Source: an uncultured beta proteobacterium
Lineage (GTDB): Bacteria > Pseudomonadota > Gammaproteobacteria > Burkholderiales > Burkholderiaceae_C
DNA length: 52,630 nucleotides
Direction: 5' to 3'
Assembly (NCBI GenBank): GCA_903830985.1
Contig: CAIKVZ010000093.1
Coordinates: forward strand, 1 to 52,630
Every line of letters starts with the position of its first letter. The first letter of the stretch is position 1. Below, one piece after another: positions 44,406-52,493 of this stretch. Under the pieces are notes generated by a model, which saw only the letters and a program-made list of their open reading frames with translations, had not been told where the DNA came from and searched no databases. Both the position numbers and the translations under genes were made by a program.

Positions 44406-45383
44406 TTGGCAAAACGAACCTTCCTCGATTTTGAGCAACCGATCTCGGATCTGGAAAGCAAGATTGAAGAGCTGCGCTATGTGCAAAATGAGTCCGCGGT
44501 GGACATTTCCGAGGAAATCGAGCAACTCAGCAAGAAGAGTCAACAGCTCACCAAGGACATCTACGGCGACCTGAGTGCCTGGCAGATCACCAAAATTGCG
44601 CGGCATCCGGAGCGTCCCTACACGCTGGACTACGTGCGCGAACTGTTCACTGATTTCGTCGAGTTGCATGGCGATCGTCATTTTTCCGATGATCTGAGCA
44701 TCGTTGGCGGGCTGGCCCGATTCAACGGCACGCCCTGCATGGTGATCGGCCATCAGAAGGGACGCGACACCAAGGAGCGCACCATGCGCAACTTCGGCAT
44801 GAGCAAGCCCGAAGGCTACCGCAAGGCGTTGCGCCTGATGAAGACGGCAGAAAAATTCAAGCTTCCGGTGTTCACCTTTGTCGATACGCCCGGTGCCTAC
44901 CCCGGCATCGACGCCGAGGAGCGCAGCCAGTCCGAGGCCATCGGGCGCAACATTTACGAGATGGCGCAACTCGAGGTTCCCATCATCGTCACCATCATCG
45001 GCGAGGGTGGTTCGGGGGGGGCACTGGCGATTTCGGTGGGCGATCAACTGGTGATGCTGCAGTATTCGATCTACTCGGTCATCAGCCCGGAAGGCTGTGC
45101 CTCCATCCTGTGGAAGACCTCGGACAAGGCCAAGGAAGCGGCGGACGCCCTGGGCATCACCGCACACCGACTCAAGGCCCTGGGCGTGGTCGACAAGATC
45201 GTGAACGAGCCGGTTGGCGGCGCGCATTGCGACCACAAGCAGATGGCGTCGTTTCTCAAACGCGCCCTGGTCGACGCCTATCGCCAGGTCAGCGACCTCA
45301 AGGTCAAGGAGCTGCTGGACCGGCGCTACGAGCGCCTGCAAAGCTATGGACGTTTCACCGACATCAAGGCCGACAGCAAGTAG
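44406..45383 (+). CDS. accA: Acetyl-CoA carboxylase carboxyltransferase subunit alpha
   Basis: Alpha subunit of the carboxyltransferase that makes malonyl-CoA for fatty acid synthesis. 325 residues, standard length. It starts with TTG at 44406, chosen because AAGGAGA lies 7 bases upstream and the N-terminus reads (M)[16 protein letters not shown]. Motifs: [20 protein letters not shown] and [11 protein letters not shown], which form the oxyanion-hole glycines. Confidence 0.97.
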   Translation: MAKRTFLDFEQPISDLESKIEELRYVQNESAVDISEEIEQLSKKSQQLTKDIYGDLSAWQITKIARHPERPYTLDYVRELFTDFVELHGDRHFSDDLSIVGGLARFNGTPCMVIGHQKGRDTKERTMRNFGMSKPEGYRKALRLMKTAEKFKLPVFTFVDTPGAYPGIDAEERSQSEAIGRNIYEMAQLEVPIIVTIIGEGGSGGALAISVGDQLVMLQYSIYSVISPEGCASILWKTSDKAKEAADALGITAHRLKALGVVDKIVNEPVGGAHCDHKQMASFLKRALVDAYRQVSDLKVKELLDRRYERLQSYGRFTDIKADSK

Positions 45384-45444
45384 CCCGTTGCCCATTTTTT
45401 TCCTCGGTGCCCCGGACCTGCGCCCAATTCACCACGGTAGCACC

Positions 45445-46044
45445 ATGAAAAAATTTCTACTTGCAATTCTGGCAGCGGCCGCACTCACATCGGCGGCCCT
45501 GGCCAATGAATTCACTTTCGCGCAGGCCGGCGTGAAGATCACCGTCCCCAATGGCTACACCCTGCTGCAGCGCAGCGAGATCGATCAGCTGTACCCGCCC
45601 ACGCGCGGCCCCGGCTTTGTCATCGGCAACGCGGCGCGCAGCGTCACCATCAGCTATGACCTGAAACCCTTCGACCTGGCCAGCCTGAACCTGGCCCAGG
45701 CCATGAAGCCGTTCGAGCAGGTGTTCGAAAAGCGCGTGCCCTCGTTGGTGTGGAAGGAGCGCAAGCTGCTGGAGTTTGAGAAGCAGCAGTGGTTGCAACT
45801 GGAGTTCCTGTCCCGGGACCGCAATGCCGATTACTACAACATCATGCTCATCACAGCCGTGAAGGATCAGATGCTGGTGTTGAACCTGAACGCCAGCGCG
45901 GCCGATTTTCCCGCTGCCGAACCTGAGTTGCGCGCCATCATGAAAACCATCGTGCTCAATGTCGTGGTGCCTGAGCCCGTGGCCACGCCTGCGCCGACGA
46001 AGAAGCCTGCGCCGGCGAAGAAGAAAGAGAAAGCCGCCGGCTAA
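45445..46044 (+). CDS. Small exported protein of unknown function
   Basis: 199 residues: signal peptide (MKKFLLAILAAAALTSAALA, then NEFTFAQAG), a globular domain of about 150 residues, and a Pro/Ala/Lys-rich tail (from about 175). I do not recognise the domain. The pattern (a periplasmic domain with VTISYDLKPFD and LEFLSRDRNADYYNIML) resembles small uncharacterised envelope proteins. An upstream in-frame extension overlaps accA and is rejected. tilS follows after 25 bases. Confidence 0.75.
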   Translation: MKKFLLAILAAAALTSAALANEFTFAQAGVKITVPNGYTLLQRSEIDQLYPPTRGPGFVIGNAARSVTISYDLKPFDLASLNLAQAMKPFEQVFEKRVPSLVWKERKLLEFEKQQWLQLEFLSRDRNADYYNIMLITAVKDQMLVLNLNASAADFPAAEPELRAIMKTIVLNVVVPEPVATPAPTKKPAPAKKKEKAAG

Positions 46045-46069
46045 GGCTGCGGCTGCCGCTTGTTTTTCC

Positions 46070-47014
46070 ATGGGCTTGAGCGAAGCGATCGAGGCCTTTA
46101 CCCCGCAGCTTCCCCTGGCCGTCGGATTCAGCGGCGGAGCCGACTCCACTGCCCTGCTGCTGGCCTGTGCGCGCAAGTGGCCACAGCAGGTTCGCGCCAT
46201 CCACATTCACCACGGTTTGCAGAGCGCCGCCGACGATTTCGTACGCCATTGCGAGCGCTTTTGTGCGGAGCTGGAGGTGCCGCTGGTGGTGCGTCGGGTG
46301 GATGCGCGCCACGCCAGCGGCCAGAGCCCGGAAGACGCTGCACGCCGTGCCCGCTATGCGTCGTTCCAATCAGTCCTGCAAGAGGATTGGGCCGGTGAAG
46401 GTGCCGCTTCGATCGCGCTGGCGCACCACGCCGATGACCAGGTCGAGACCCTGTTGCTGGCCCTGAGTCGCGGCGCGGGACTGCCGGGTTTGAGCGCCAT
46501 GCCTGCGCATTGGCGGCGCGACGGTGTTCATTACCACCGCCCCCTGTTGTCTGTGCCCGGGGCCGAGATCCGCGACTGGTTGCAGGCGCAGGGTGTGCCC
46601 TGGCTCACCGATCCGAGCAATGTCGATCAGCAGTTCACACGCAACCGCATTCGGGCCCGTTTGCTGCCGGTACTGGACCAGGCTTTCCCGCAGTTTCGTC
46701 AGACCTTCGTCCGCAGCGCGGCCCATGCCGCGCAAGCCCAATCGCTGCTGCAGGAACTGGCCGAAGAGGACTTGCTGCGCGTGGGCGTGCCGCCCGTCAT
46801 CGCCGCTGTGCAAAGGCTTTCCAGGGCGCGTCAGGCCAATGTATTACGGCACTGGCTCAAGACCCACTGGCAAACCAGCGCGAGCGCGGCGCAACTGAAC
46901 GAGTTGCTGCGCCAGGTGCAAGCCTGCACGACGCGCGGTCACCACATCCACATCAAGGTCGGCGCGGGTTTTGTGCGGCGCAATAATGAACTATTGGATT
47001 GGTACAATCCCTAG
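46070..47014 (+). CDS. tilS: tRNA(Ile)-lysidine synthetase
   Basis: Converts C34 of the CAU-anticodon tRNA-Ile to lysidine, an essential modification. 314 residues from ATG 46070. The PP-loop is SGGADSTALLLA near residue 20, and LAHHADDQVETLLLALSRGAG and DPSNVDQQFTRNRIR are conserved. It is shorter than E. coli TilS (about 430) and lacks most of the C-terminal domain, as is usual in this group. Confidence 0.94.
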   Translation: MGLSEAIEAFTPQLPLAVGFSGGADSTALLLACARKWPQQVRAIHIHHGLQSAADDFVRHCERFCAELEVPLVVRRVDARHASGQSPEDAARRARYASFQSVLQEDWAGEGAASIALAHHADDQVETLLLALSRGAGLPGLSAMPAHWRRDGVHYHRPLLSVPGAEIRDWLQAQGVPWLTDPSNVDQQFTRNRIRARLLPVLDQAFPQFRQTFVRSAAHAAQAQSLLQELAEEDLLRVGVPPVIAAVQRLSRARQANVLRHWLKTHWQTSASAAQLNELLRQVQACTTRGHHIHIKVGAGFVRRNNELLDWYNP

Positions 47015-47061
47015 TCACTTTTTTCCTGTTCTTCCCAGTCCTTGAACGAATATTTTTCCCC

Positions 47062-48330
47062 ATGGCTTTAATTGTTCACAAATACGGCGGCACATCGATG
47101 GGCTCCACCGAGCGCATCCGCAATGTCGCCAAGCGCGTCGCCAAATGGGCCCGCGCCGGCCACCAGATGGTGGTCGTTCCTTCCGCCATGAGCGGCGAAA
47201 CCAACCGTCTGCTGGCCCTGGCCAAAGACCTGGCGCCGGCCAAGCCGGGCGACGACTACAGCCGCGAGCTCGACATGCTGGCCGCCACCGGCGAGCAGGC
47301 GTCGAGCGCCTTGCTGGCCATTGCGTTGCAGGCTGAGGGCATGGAGTCGGTGAGCTACGCCGGCTGGCAGGTGCCGATTCGCACCAACATGGCCTACACC
47401 AAGGCGCGCATCGAATCCATCGACGACACCCGCGTGCGCGCCGACCTGACCGCCGGCCGCGTGGTCATCGTCACCGGCTTTCAGGGCGTGGACGACCAGG
47501 GCAACATCACGACCCTGGGCCGGGGCGGCTCCGACACCTCGGCCGTGGCCGTGGCTGCGGCCATGAAGGCCGACGAGTGCCTGATCTACACCGACGTCGA
47601 CGGCGTCTACACCACCGATCCGCGTGTCGTGCCGGAGGCGCGTCGCCTGCACACGGTGAGCTTCGAGGAGATGCTGGAGATGGCCTCCATGGGCTCCAAG
47701 GTGCTGCAGATCCGCTCCGTGGAATTCGCCGGCAAATACAAGGTCAAGCTGCGTGTGTTGTCCAGTTTCACCCCCTGGGACATCGACCTGAACGAAGAAG
47801 CCAAGTCTGGCACCCTGATAACTTTTGAAGAAGACGAGCAAATGGAACAAGCCATCGTGTCCGGTATCGCGTTCAACCGCGATGAAGCCAAAATCTCCGT
47901 GCTGGGCGTGCCCGACACCCCCGGCATTGCCTACCGCATCCTGGGTGCCGTGGCCGACGCCAATATCGAAGTCGACGTCATCATCCAGAACCTGAGCAAG
48001 GGCGGACTGACCGACTTCAGCTTCACCGTGAACCGCGGCGAATACACCAAGGCCATGGACCTGCTCAAGGAAAAGGTTCTGCCAAGTCTGGGTGCGCAGG
48101 AAGTGGTCGGTGACACGCGCATCTGCAAGGTCAGCATCGTCGGCATCGGCATGCGCAGCCACGTCGGTGTGGCCAGCAAGATGTTCCGCGTGCTGGCAGA
48201 AGAGGGCATCAACATCCAGATGATCTCCACCAGCGAGATCAAGACCTCGGTGGTGATCGACGAAAAATACATGGAGTTGGCCGTGCGCGCCCTGCACCGT
48301 GCCTTCGAACTGGACCAGCCTGCTGTCTGA
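47062..48330 (+). CDS. lysC: Aspartate kinase
   Basis: First enzyme of the aspartate family pathway (Lys, Thr, Met, DAP). 422 residues from ATG 47062 ([15 protein letters not shown]); the frame extends upstream but homologues start here. The kinase domain has KYGGTS, and [20 protein letters not shown]; two C-terminal ACT domains (from about 265) provide feedback control. The length and single-chain layout match the alpha2beta2 monofunctional type, in which an internal start may produce a beta subunit. Confidence 0.96.
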   Translation: MALIVHKYGGTSMGSTERIRNVAKRVAKWARAGHQMVVVPSAMSGETNRLLALAKDLAPAKPGDDYSRELDMLAATGEQASSALLAIALQAEGMESVSYAGWQVPIRTNMAYTKARIESIDDTRVRADLTAGRVVIVTGFQGVDDQGNITTLGRGGSDTSAVAVAAAMKADECLIYTDVDGVYTTDPRVVPEARRLHTVSFEEMLEMASMGSKVLQIRSVEFAGKYKVKLRVLSSFTPWDIDLNEEAKSGTLITFEEDEQMEQAIVSGIAFNRDEAKISVLGVPDTPGIAYRILGAVADANIEVDVIIQNLSKGGLTDFSFTVNRGEYTKAMDLLKEKVLPSLGAQEVVGDTRICKVSIVGIGMRSHVGVASKMFRVLAEEGINIQMISTSEIKTSVVIDEKYMELAVRALHRAFELDQPAV

Positions 48331-48355
48331 TCGAAAAAACCGCTCGGTGTCCGGC

Positions 48356-48383
48356 CTGAAACCGGACCCGCTTCGGGCATAAT
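48356..48383 (+). promoter_or_regulatory. Probable sigma-70 promoter of tRNA-Ser
   Basis: CTGAAA (48356-48361) and CATAAT (48378-48383) match the -35 and -10 boxes at 4 and 5 of 6 positions with 16-base spacing, about 10 bases before the tRNA. A GTCCGG/CCGGAC hairpin (48349-48367) overlaps the -35. Confidence 0.5.
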
Positions 48384-48393
48384 ACGAGGATCG

Positions 48394-48486
48394 GGAAACG
48401 TGACCGAGTGGCCGAAGGTGCTCCCCTGCTAAGGGAGTATAGGGTGTTGAGCCCTATCAAGGGTTCGAATCCCTTCGTTTCCGCCA
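48394..48486 (+). tRNA. tRNA-Ser (anticodon GCU)
   Basis: Acceptor stem GGAAACG (48394-48400) pairs with CGTTTCC (48476-48482), followed by discriminator G and encoded CCA. The anticodon stem CTCCC/GGGAG closes the loop CTGCTAA with anticodon GCT (reads AGC and AGU). The long variable arm (TAGGGTGTTGAGCCCTA) is typical of class II tRNA-Ser, and GGTTCGAATCC is the T arm. Genes of this type are frequent integration sites. Confidence 0.95.
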
Positions 48487-48555
48487 GGCCTGATAAATCA
48501 ATGACTTACGAGCGATATCTGCCGCAGTTAGGTCAAAGATGGTAACCAAAGAAAC

Positions 48556-48598
48556 CCACCAAAACCCACTTAACGGTGGTTTTTTGGTGGTTTTTTTT
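48556..48598 (+). terminator. Intrinsic terminator downstream of tRNA-Ser
   Basis: CCACCAAAA (48556-48564) pairs with TTTTGGTGG ending at 48590, with an inner CCAC/GGTG pairing, followed by eight T residues. It lies about 70 bases after the tRNA and ends its transcription. Confidence 0.7.
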
Positions 48599-48625
48599 CG
48601 CCCGGACATTATTGGCAGGTAGACC

Positions 48626-49378
48626 ATGAATGAGACAGAAGTCCTCTCCTATCTGCAAAGTCAGTTCGCAGGGCAGCTAGTTTTGTATGTGGACGACCTC
48701 GCCAAGGTGCTCGGGAAGTCTCCAAAGGCCATAGCCGAGCTGATTTCAAGAAATAAACTGCCGTTCAAGATAAAAATGGTGGGAGGACTTCGATGTGTCG
48801 ACATTTTCCAAATCGCGACATGGATGTCGAACGTCCCAGGTGCGGCACGAGAAGCTGCTCAGCAGGCGCTGGTAGCCCCCTCGAACGGCAGACCTTCCAA
48901 ATCAAGGCGCTCGGCAAGTGCTGCGCCCCCCGAGGGACTGCATCCTGAGGTGCCCAAGGAAAAACCCACTCCGATGTTCGCTTCGCTCCTTCAAATGCGA
49001 CACGACTATGTGGGCAGAATGAGTCAATTTGTCTTTGAGCTACATGACCCCGACGAAGTGCTGTTTATGAACGAAGTGGCAGAAAAGCTGTTCTTCTCAG
49101 AAAACCTGCTGCAGTCCAGCTTCGCGGTCACCGTCAGGAAGCTTGCACCCCCGAATTTCAAACTCAGGGCAGAGGTGACAACCAAGCATTTTGAAACCGA
49201 AGCTCTGGCCTGTGCCTTCTTTATGCCCAAAATTGCACGAGCTCAATCCAGCAAGAACAAGCACTCGATTCATTTTGTGATGTCGCATTCGGGTGAGACC
49301 GTCTTCCATGCAATCGCCTGCGGACCCAATTTCACGGTAGTAAACAATGCGATTGGTCTCGAATTTCTAGGCTTCTGA
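48626..49378 (+). CDS. Hypothetical protein with helix-turn-helix-like N-terminus
   Basis: 250 residues, not recognised. Residues 18-65 (VLYVDDLAKVLGKSPKAIAEL then a basic KLPFKIKMVGGLR and a hydrophobic helix) resemble an excisionase- or MerR-like winged helix, so DNA binding is likely. A Ser/Lys/Pro-rich linker (about 85-115) joins a C-terminal domain of about 130 residues with alternating hydrophobic pattern and no signal peptide. It is the first gene after the tRNA and terminator, with lower GC than the housekeeping genes; it could belong to a mobile element. The C-terminal function is unknown. Confidence 0.7.
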   Translation: MNETEVLSYLQSQFAGQLVLYVDDLAKVLGKSPKAIAELISRNKLPFKIKMVGGLRCVDIFQIATWMSNVPGAAREAAQQALVAPSNGRPSKSRRSASAAPPEGLHPEVPKEKPTPMFASLLQMRHDYVGRMSQFVFELHDPDEVLFMNEVAEKLFFSENLLQSSFAVTVRKLAPPNFKLRAEVTTKHFETEALACAFFMPKIARAQSSKNKHSIHFVMSHSGETVFHAIACGPNFTVVNNAIGLEFLGF

Positions 49379-49441
49379 TGTTCACTCTTGCCTGTGGTTC
49401 TGCGGTAAAGTCCGCTCACACGCACTCCCAACCTGCAACGC

Positions 49442-49741
49442 ATGACCACCATCTCGTCAACGGCCCTGTCAGGTATGAATGCTGCACAGGCACTCGTGGA
49501 TGTCTCGGGCGGCAACATTGCCAACCGCAACACTCCCGGCTATCGTCGATAGGGAGCAGTTCTGCCCGCGCAGGCTGATGGTGGCGTTTCAACGACGATT
49601 TCAAGGTTGACCACCGTAGGACCTTCACTGGAAACGGATGTCATGTCTCAGCTTCAAGGGAAAAACGCGTTTCTTGCCAATCTCGCAGTCTTCAAGACTA
49701 GCGACAAGATGGCAGGAGCGCTTCTGGACGCGACTGCTTGA
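49442..49741 (+). pseudogene. Flagellar basal-body rod-like protein, broken by an amber codon
   Basis: In one frame from ATG 49442 to TGA 49741 the translation begins MTTISSTALSGMNAAQALVD, continues NIANRNTPGYRR, and ends ETDVMSQLQGKNAFLANLAV then FKTSDKMAGALLDATA. The start (Ala-x-x-Asn-Ile-Ala-Asn-x-Asn-Thr-Pro-Gly-Tyr) and end motifs are those of FlgB/FlgC/FlgG/FlgK rod-hook family proteins. The only defect is TAG at 49550-49552, where relatives usually have Gln (RRQG), so one C-to-T change from CAG explains it. About 99 residues in full. No flagellar genes are nearby. Confidence 0.75.
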
Positions 49742-49854
49742 CCAACTGAAAAGTGGTTACGGGGACGAAATCCGTAGCTGCCGAGCCCTCATCCCGTTCT
49801 TGGTTTTCCTCGCGTTTGAGCGCAAACTCCGCACTTCAATTCAGCGAGGTCCGC

Positions 49855-50100
49855 ATGCCCGAATCAGACCAATTTTGGTTTCCCGCAAAGACATATGGAT
49901 GGGGCTGGGGTCTACCGGTGCGATGGCAAGGATGGTTCGCGCTAGCCGTCTATGTCGCGCTGGCAGTCCTCGGGTCGGTTGTGTGGCATCCAGCGCGCGA
50001 TGCCTTCGGGTTTAACGCCTACATGAGCGTCATCACGCTGATATTCGTCGGCGTCTGCTACCTCAAGGGCGAGCCGACAAGGTGGCGGTGGGGGAAATAG
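49855..50100 (+). CDS. Small conserved membrane protein of unknown function
   Basis: 81 residues from ATG 49855, preceded by GCGAGGT. The N-terminus MPESDQFWFPAKTYGWGWGL is followed by two membrane helices (about 27-43 and 52-68) and a basic C-terminus. The WFPAKxYGWGWG start is seen in small uncharacterised inner-membrane proteins of proteobacteria. A longer reading from 49753 is in frame but has no good start. The role is unknown. Confidence 0.72.
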   Translation: MPESDQFWFPAKTYGWGWGLPVRWQGWFALAVYVALAVLGSVVWHPARDAFGFNAYMSVITLIFVGVCYLKGEPTRWRWGK

Positions 50101-50291
50101 TGGCACACGTCCCTGCGAACAAAGTGAAGTTGGGGTCCGGACGCTTCTGCCCGTAGCATCCGGTCTATAAGCGGTCCAGTCGTTGCTGCGGCTGACACCG
50201 GGCAACTGCACTCATCTTTGCTGCGTTCAGCCTGCAGCACCTCAGCAGCAGCAAGACCAGGAATTGACCCGTGGTCGTCATGGTTATTTGG

Positions 50292-50317
50292 CAATTAAAT
50301 TGTTAACAATTTAATTG
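50292..50317. promoter_or_regulatory. Perfect 26-bp palindromic operator, probable OhrR site
   Basis: CAATTAAATTGTT (50292-50304) is followed by its exact reverse complement (50305-50317), centred on GTTAAC. It lies 18 bases before ohrR and covers the -35 box, as expected for a MarR-family autorepressor. The 190 bases between 50101 and 50291 hold nothing else I can identify. Confidence 0.8.
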
Positions 50318-50328
50318 TGAACTATAGT
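50300..50328 (+). promoter_or_regulatory. Promoter of ohrR(-ohr)
   Basis: TTGTTA (50300-50305) and TATAGT (50323-50328) with 17-base spacing. The predicted transcription start falls at about 50335, on the ohrR ATG itself, and no Shine-Dalgarno sequence lies before that ATG. Confidence 0.65.
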
Positions 50329-50334
50329 TAGTCC

Positions 50335-50805
50335 ATGAAAACCGTCAATCGCAGCACGAAGGCCACATCAAGTCATTCCAACCCGGAACTGCTTCTGGAC
50401 AACCAACTGTGCTTCGCCCTTTATTCCGCATCCCTGGCAATGACCAAAATTTACAAGCCCGTGTTGGATGCCATCGGCTTGACCTATCCCCAATACCTCG
50501 TGATGTTGGTGCTGTGGGAGCGCGACGGGCTTACCGTGTCAGCGCTGGGTGAGCGCCTGTCACTCGACTCCGGCACGCTGACGCCGTTACTCAAGCGAAT
50601 GGAAGTGGCCGGCATCGTGGCCCGCAAACGCTCTGGAGAGGATGAGCGACGAGTGGAGGTATTCGTTACTGACTCGGGCATAACGTTGAAAGCGCAGGCA
50701 ACCAGCGTCCCGCGCTGCGTAGCGTCGCAAACGGGATACGCGATTCCTGAAATATTGGCTTTGACGAAGGAAGTCCAAAAACTCCGGGCTAGTTTGAAAA
50801 GTTAA
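50335..50805 (+). CDS. ohrR: MarR-family organic hydroperoxide sensor/repressor OhrR
   Basis: 156 residues. DNQLCFALYSAS carries Cys26, the peroxide-sensing cysteine of OhrR proteins. The winged helix spans LTVSALGERLSLDSGTLTPL, LLKRMEVAGIVARKRS and the DERRVEVFVTDSG wing. Organic peroxides oxidise the cysteine and release DNA. A second Cys (near PRCVAS, about residue 122) might allow the two-Cys oxidation mechanism. It is followed after 38 bases by ohr and preceded by a perfect operator. No ribosome binding site is seen. Confidence 0.93.
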   Translation: MKTVNRSTKATSSHSNPELLLDNQLCFALYSASLAMTKIYKPVLDAIGLTYPQYLVMLVLWERDGLTVSALGERLSLDSGTLTPLLKRMEVAGIVARKRSGEDERRVEVFVTDSGITLKAQATSVPRCVASQTGYAIPEILALTKEVQKLRASLKS

Positions 50806-50843
50806 CCCCGCTCGCTCCGGCGAGCACAACCAAGAGAAAAACC

Positions 50844-51272
50844 ATGACAAACAAGATTGCAAAAGTGATTTATCAAGCGCACGCCAAGTCAACCGGCGGT
50901 CGTGACGGCACAACACGCACGTCTGACGGCCTTCTTGACGTAAAACTGGCGGTGCCGAAGGAGATGGGTGGACCTGGCGGTGGGTTAAATCCTGAGCAAC
51001 TTTTCGCCGCCGGATACAGCGCATGCTTTATCGGCGCCATGAAGTTTGTCGCTGGGACCCAGAAAATCGTGCTGCCGCCAGACACCAGCATCGACGCGAC
51101 GGTGGGAATCGGACAAATTCCCGCAGGGTTCGGGATTGAAGTCCAATTGGTCGTGAGCATCCCAGGGATGGAGCGCGTTGCGGCTCAGGCTTTGGTGGAC
51201 AAGGCCCATGCGGTTTGTCCGTACTCGAACGCTACCCGAGGCAACATTGATGTGACGATTTCACTGGCTTAA
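50844..51272 (+). CDS. ohr: Organic hydroperoxide resistance protein Ohr (OsmC family)
   Basis: Thiol peroxidase that reduces organic and fatty-acid hydroperoxides, typically recycled by lipoylated enzymes. 142 residues; the reactive Cys61 is in FAAGYSACFIGAMKFV and the second, Cys125, in HAVCPYSNATRGN. The GGLNPEQLFAAGYSACF block is diagnostic for Ohr rather than OsmC. It is regulated with ohrR. Confidence 0.95.
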   Translation: MTNKIAKVIYQAHAKSTGGRDGTTRTSDGLLDVKLAVPKEMGGPGGGLNPEQLFAAGYSACFIGAMKFVAGTQKIVLPPDTSIDATVGIGQIPAGFGIEVQLVVSIPGMERVAAQALVDKAHAVCPYSNATRGNIDVTISLA

Positions 51273-52247
51273 TAGGGCAACCGTTGGCCTGGGCCAAATG
51301 GACGTATGAATCCCAGGCGAGAGCAAAACGCAATTGGGCAGCGAATCTATCCTACTGGGGCAAACAGATGCCTGATATCGCGTGAGTCGCGGTACCGTTG
51401 CGGTGACGGGGTGAATCCCCGTGGAGCCGGCATTGAGGTCCAATGCCTGACAGTGCGGATGCCTCTTCGCAAGTTAAAACCCGAACCAATGAAATCCCGC
51501 CGGCTCAACGCATTCCAGAACACGACGCTTTTGCTTGAGCCCTTCGGAGGTTTGCGCTTGACGTAGCATCGGCAGATAGGAAAATCAGCGATGCTGGTGA
51601 CATCGGGAGGGAGGAGGGCCATCGTCTGGTCGAAGCACTCAAGGAGGACTGGGAGAGGTTGAACAGGGGATAGGACGACTGGATAGGAACACTGGCCAAA
51701 TCAGGCTTTGCACGCCCTAACGTATGGCCTTCGCACACGCGGCCACTGTTGGCTGCGCGCCAAAGATGGGCCTACACGGTTACACAGGTCAGCGGCGTTT
51801 CTAAGAGTCTTTTCCTTTCTGTTCTATAGAAGAAAAGACTGGAAAAATTGGGGGGAACTGTGTATCTGTGTAATTTCCCCGGCCTGTGAAATTTTGTAAC
51901 ACTATTTCAGAACTTCTTCGCCATTCAGAACCGTGGTGGCTCCCGGAATTTTTGAAATTCGGCAGCAACGACTGCAGCCGCGACAGCGGCGGCGTTCAGT
52001 GGACATCACGTCTCTAAATTTCGGCTAGCTTTCATCGGCATACTCATCCAAAGTATGACATCCAGAGTCGAGCCAACGCAAATCGTGTGCTCCCGTAGAA
52101 CTTTTTATTCGCTGGTGAGCGGGAACCTCATTATTCGTCGGCTCCTACACGCCGGTCTGTGCCGGGCACCGCGGCAATAATTTTCGAACCACGAAATTCA
52201 AGGTTCCAAAGCCAGCCAATTGGCTGAGTGCCGTCGGTCCACAAATT
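51273..52247. other. Decayed, non-coding-looking accessory sequence
   Basis: No convincing gene over about 970 bases. Short open stretches suggest decayed coding sequence: one about 51275-51385 reads TYESQARAKRNWAANLSYWG before a stop, and about 51500-51680 is open apart from scattered stops (DVASADRKISDAGDIGREEG). An AT-rich segment at 51805-51900 (TTTCCTTTCTGTTC...) is unlike the flanks. It probably represents remnants of a mobile element carrying the primase fragment to the right. Confidence 0.5.
51406..51447 (+). other. Two adjacent perfect stem-loops, candidate structured RNA
   Basis: ACGGGG-TGAAT-CCCCGT (51406-51422) and GGCATTG-AGGTC-CAATGCC (51429-51447) are separated by six bases (GGAGCC). 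Both stems are perfect. The GGGGTGAA...CCCC hairpin is reminiscent of hairpins in the FMN element, but the rest of that element cannot be matched. There is no T tract. Confidence 0.35.
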
Positions 52248-52493
52248 CTAGGACTTGAGACGCAGGCCAGAAAAACCACGGGCTCGTTTCCCCAAGTAGT
52301 CAAGATTTTCAACCCTTTTAAAGTCGGCGCCATTGTTCCGATTGGTCAGTCGTGTGCTCAGTGCTTTGTGACTGCGGATGTAGCCTAGCTCGTTCCGAGC
52401 AGTCGCGTAGTTGCTCCAACTGCACCACAGTTCCTCGGTTGGCGTCTTGAAGTCCGGGTCAAGCTCACAACGGTCCTCAAGCCAGTCGCCTAG
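52248..52493 (-). pseudogene. Phage/plasmid primase C-terminal remnant, cut by an IS element
   Basis: The minus strand encodes LGDWLEDRCELDPDFKTPTE followed by ELWCSWSNYATARNELG and ends RARGFSGLRLKS. This matches the pattern of the C-terminal winged-helix region of P4/D5-type primases (CxxDPxxxxPTxxLYxxY...RGxxGLRL), a recognition from memory. The open frame runs further to 52544, but the last codons lie in the putative IS end, so the gene is truncated at its 5' side at the CTAG at 52490-52493. Confidence 0.6.

Noticed and set aside
48349-48367. Terminator for lysC formed by GTCCGG/CCGGAC
   Set aside because: No T tract follows, and the hairpin overlaps the probable tRNA promoter.
51406-51447. 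FMN or cobalamin riboswitch
   Set aside because: Only one hairpin resembles part of the FMN element; the other conserved blocks and a downstream riboflavin or cobalamin gene are missing, so I left it as an unnamed structure.
51306-51566. An 86-codon open frame after ohr
   Set aside because: No start signal or family resemblance; it crosses two perfect hairpins and overlaps equally long frames on the other strand.
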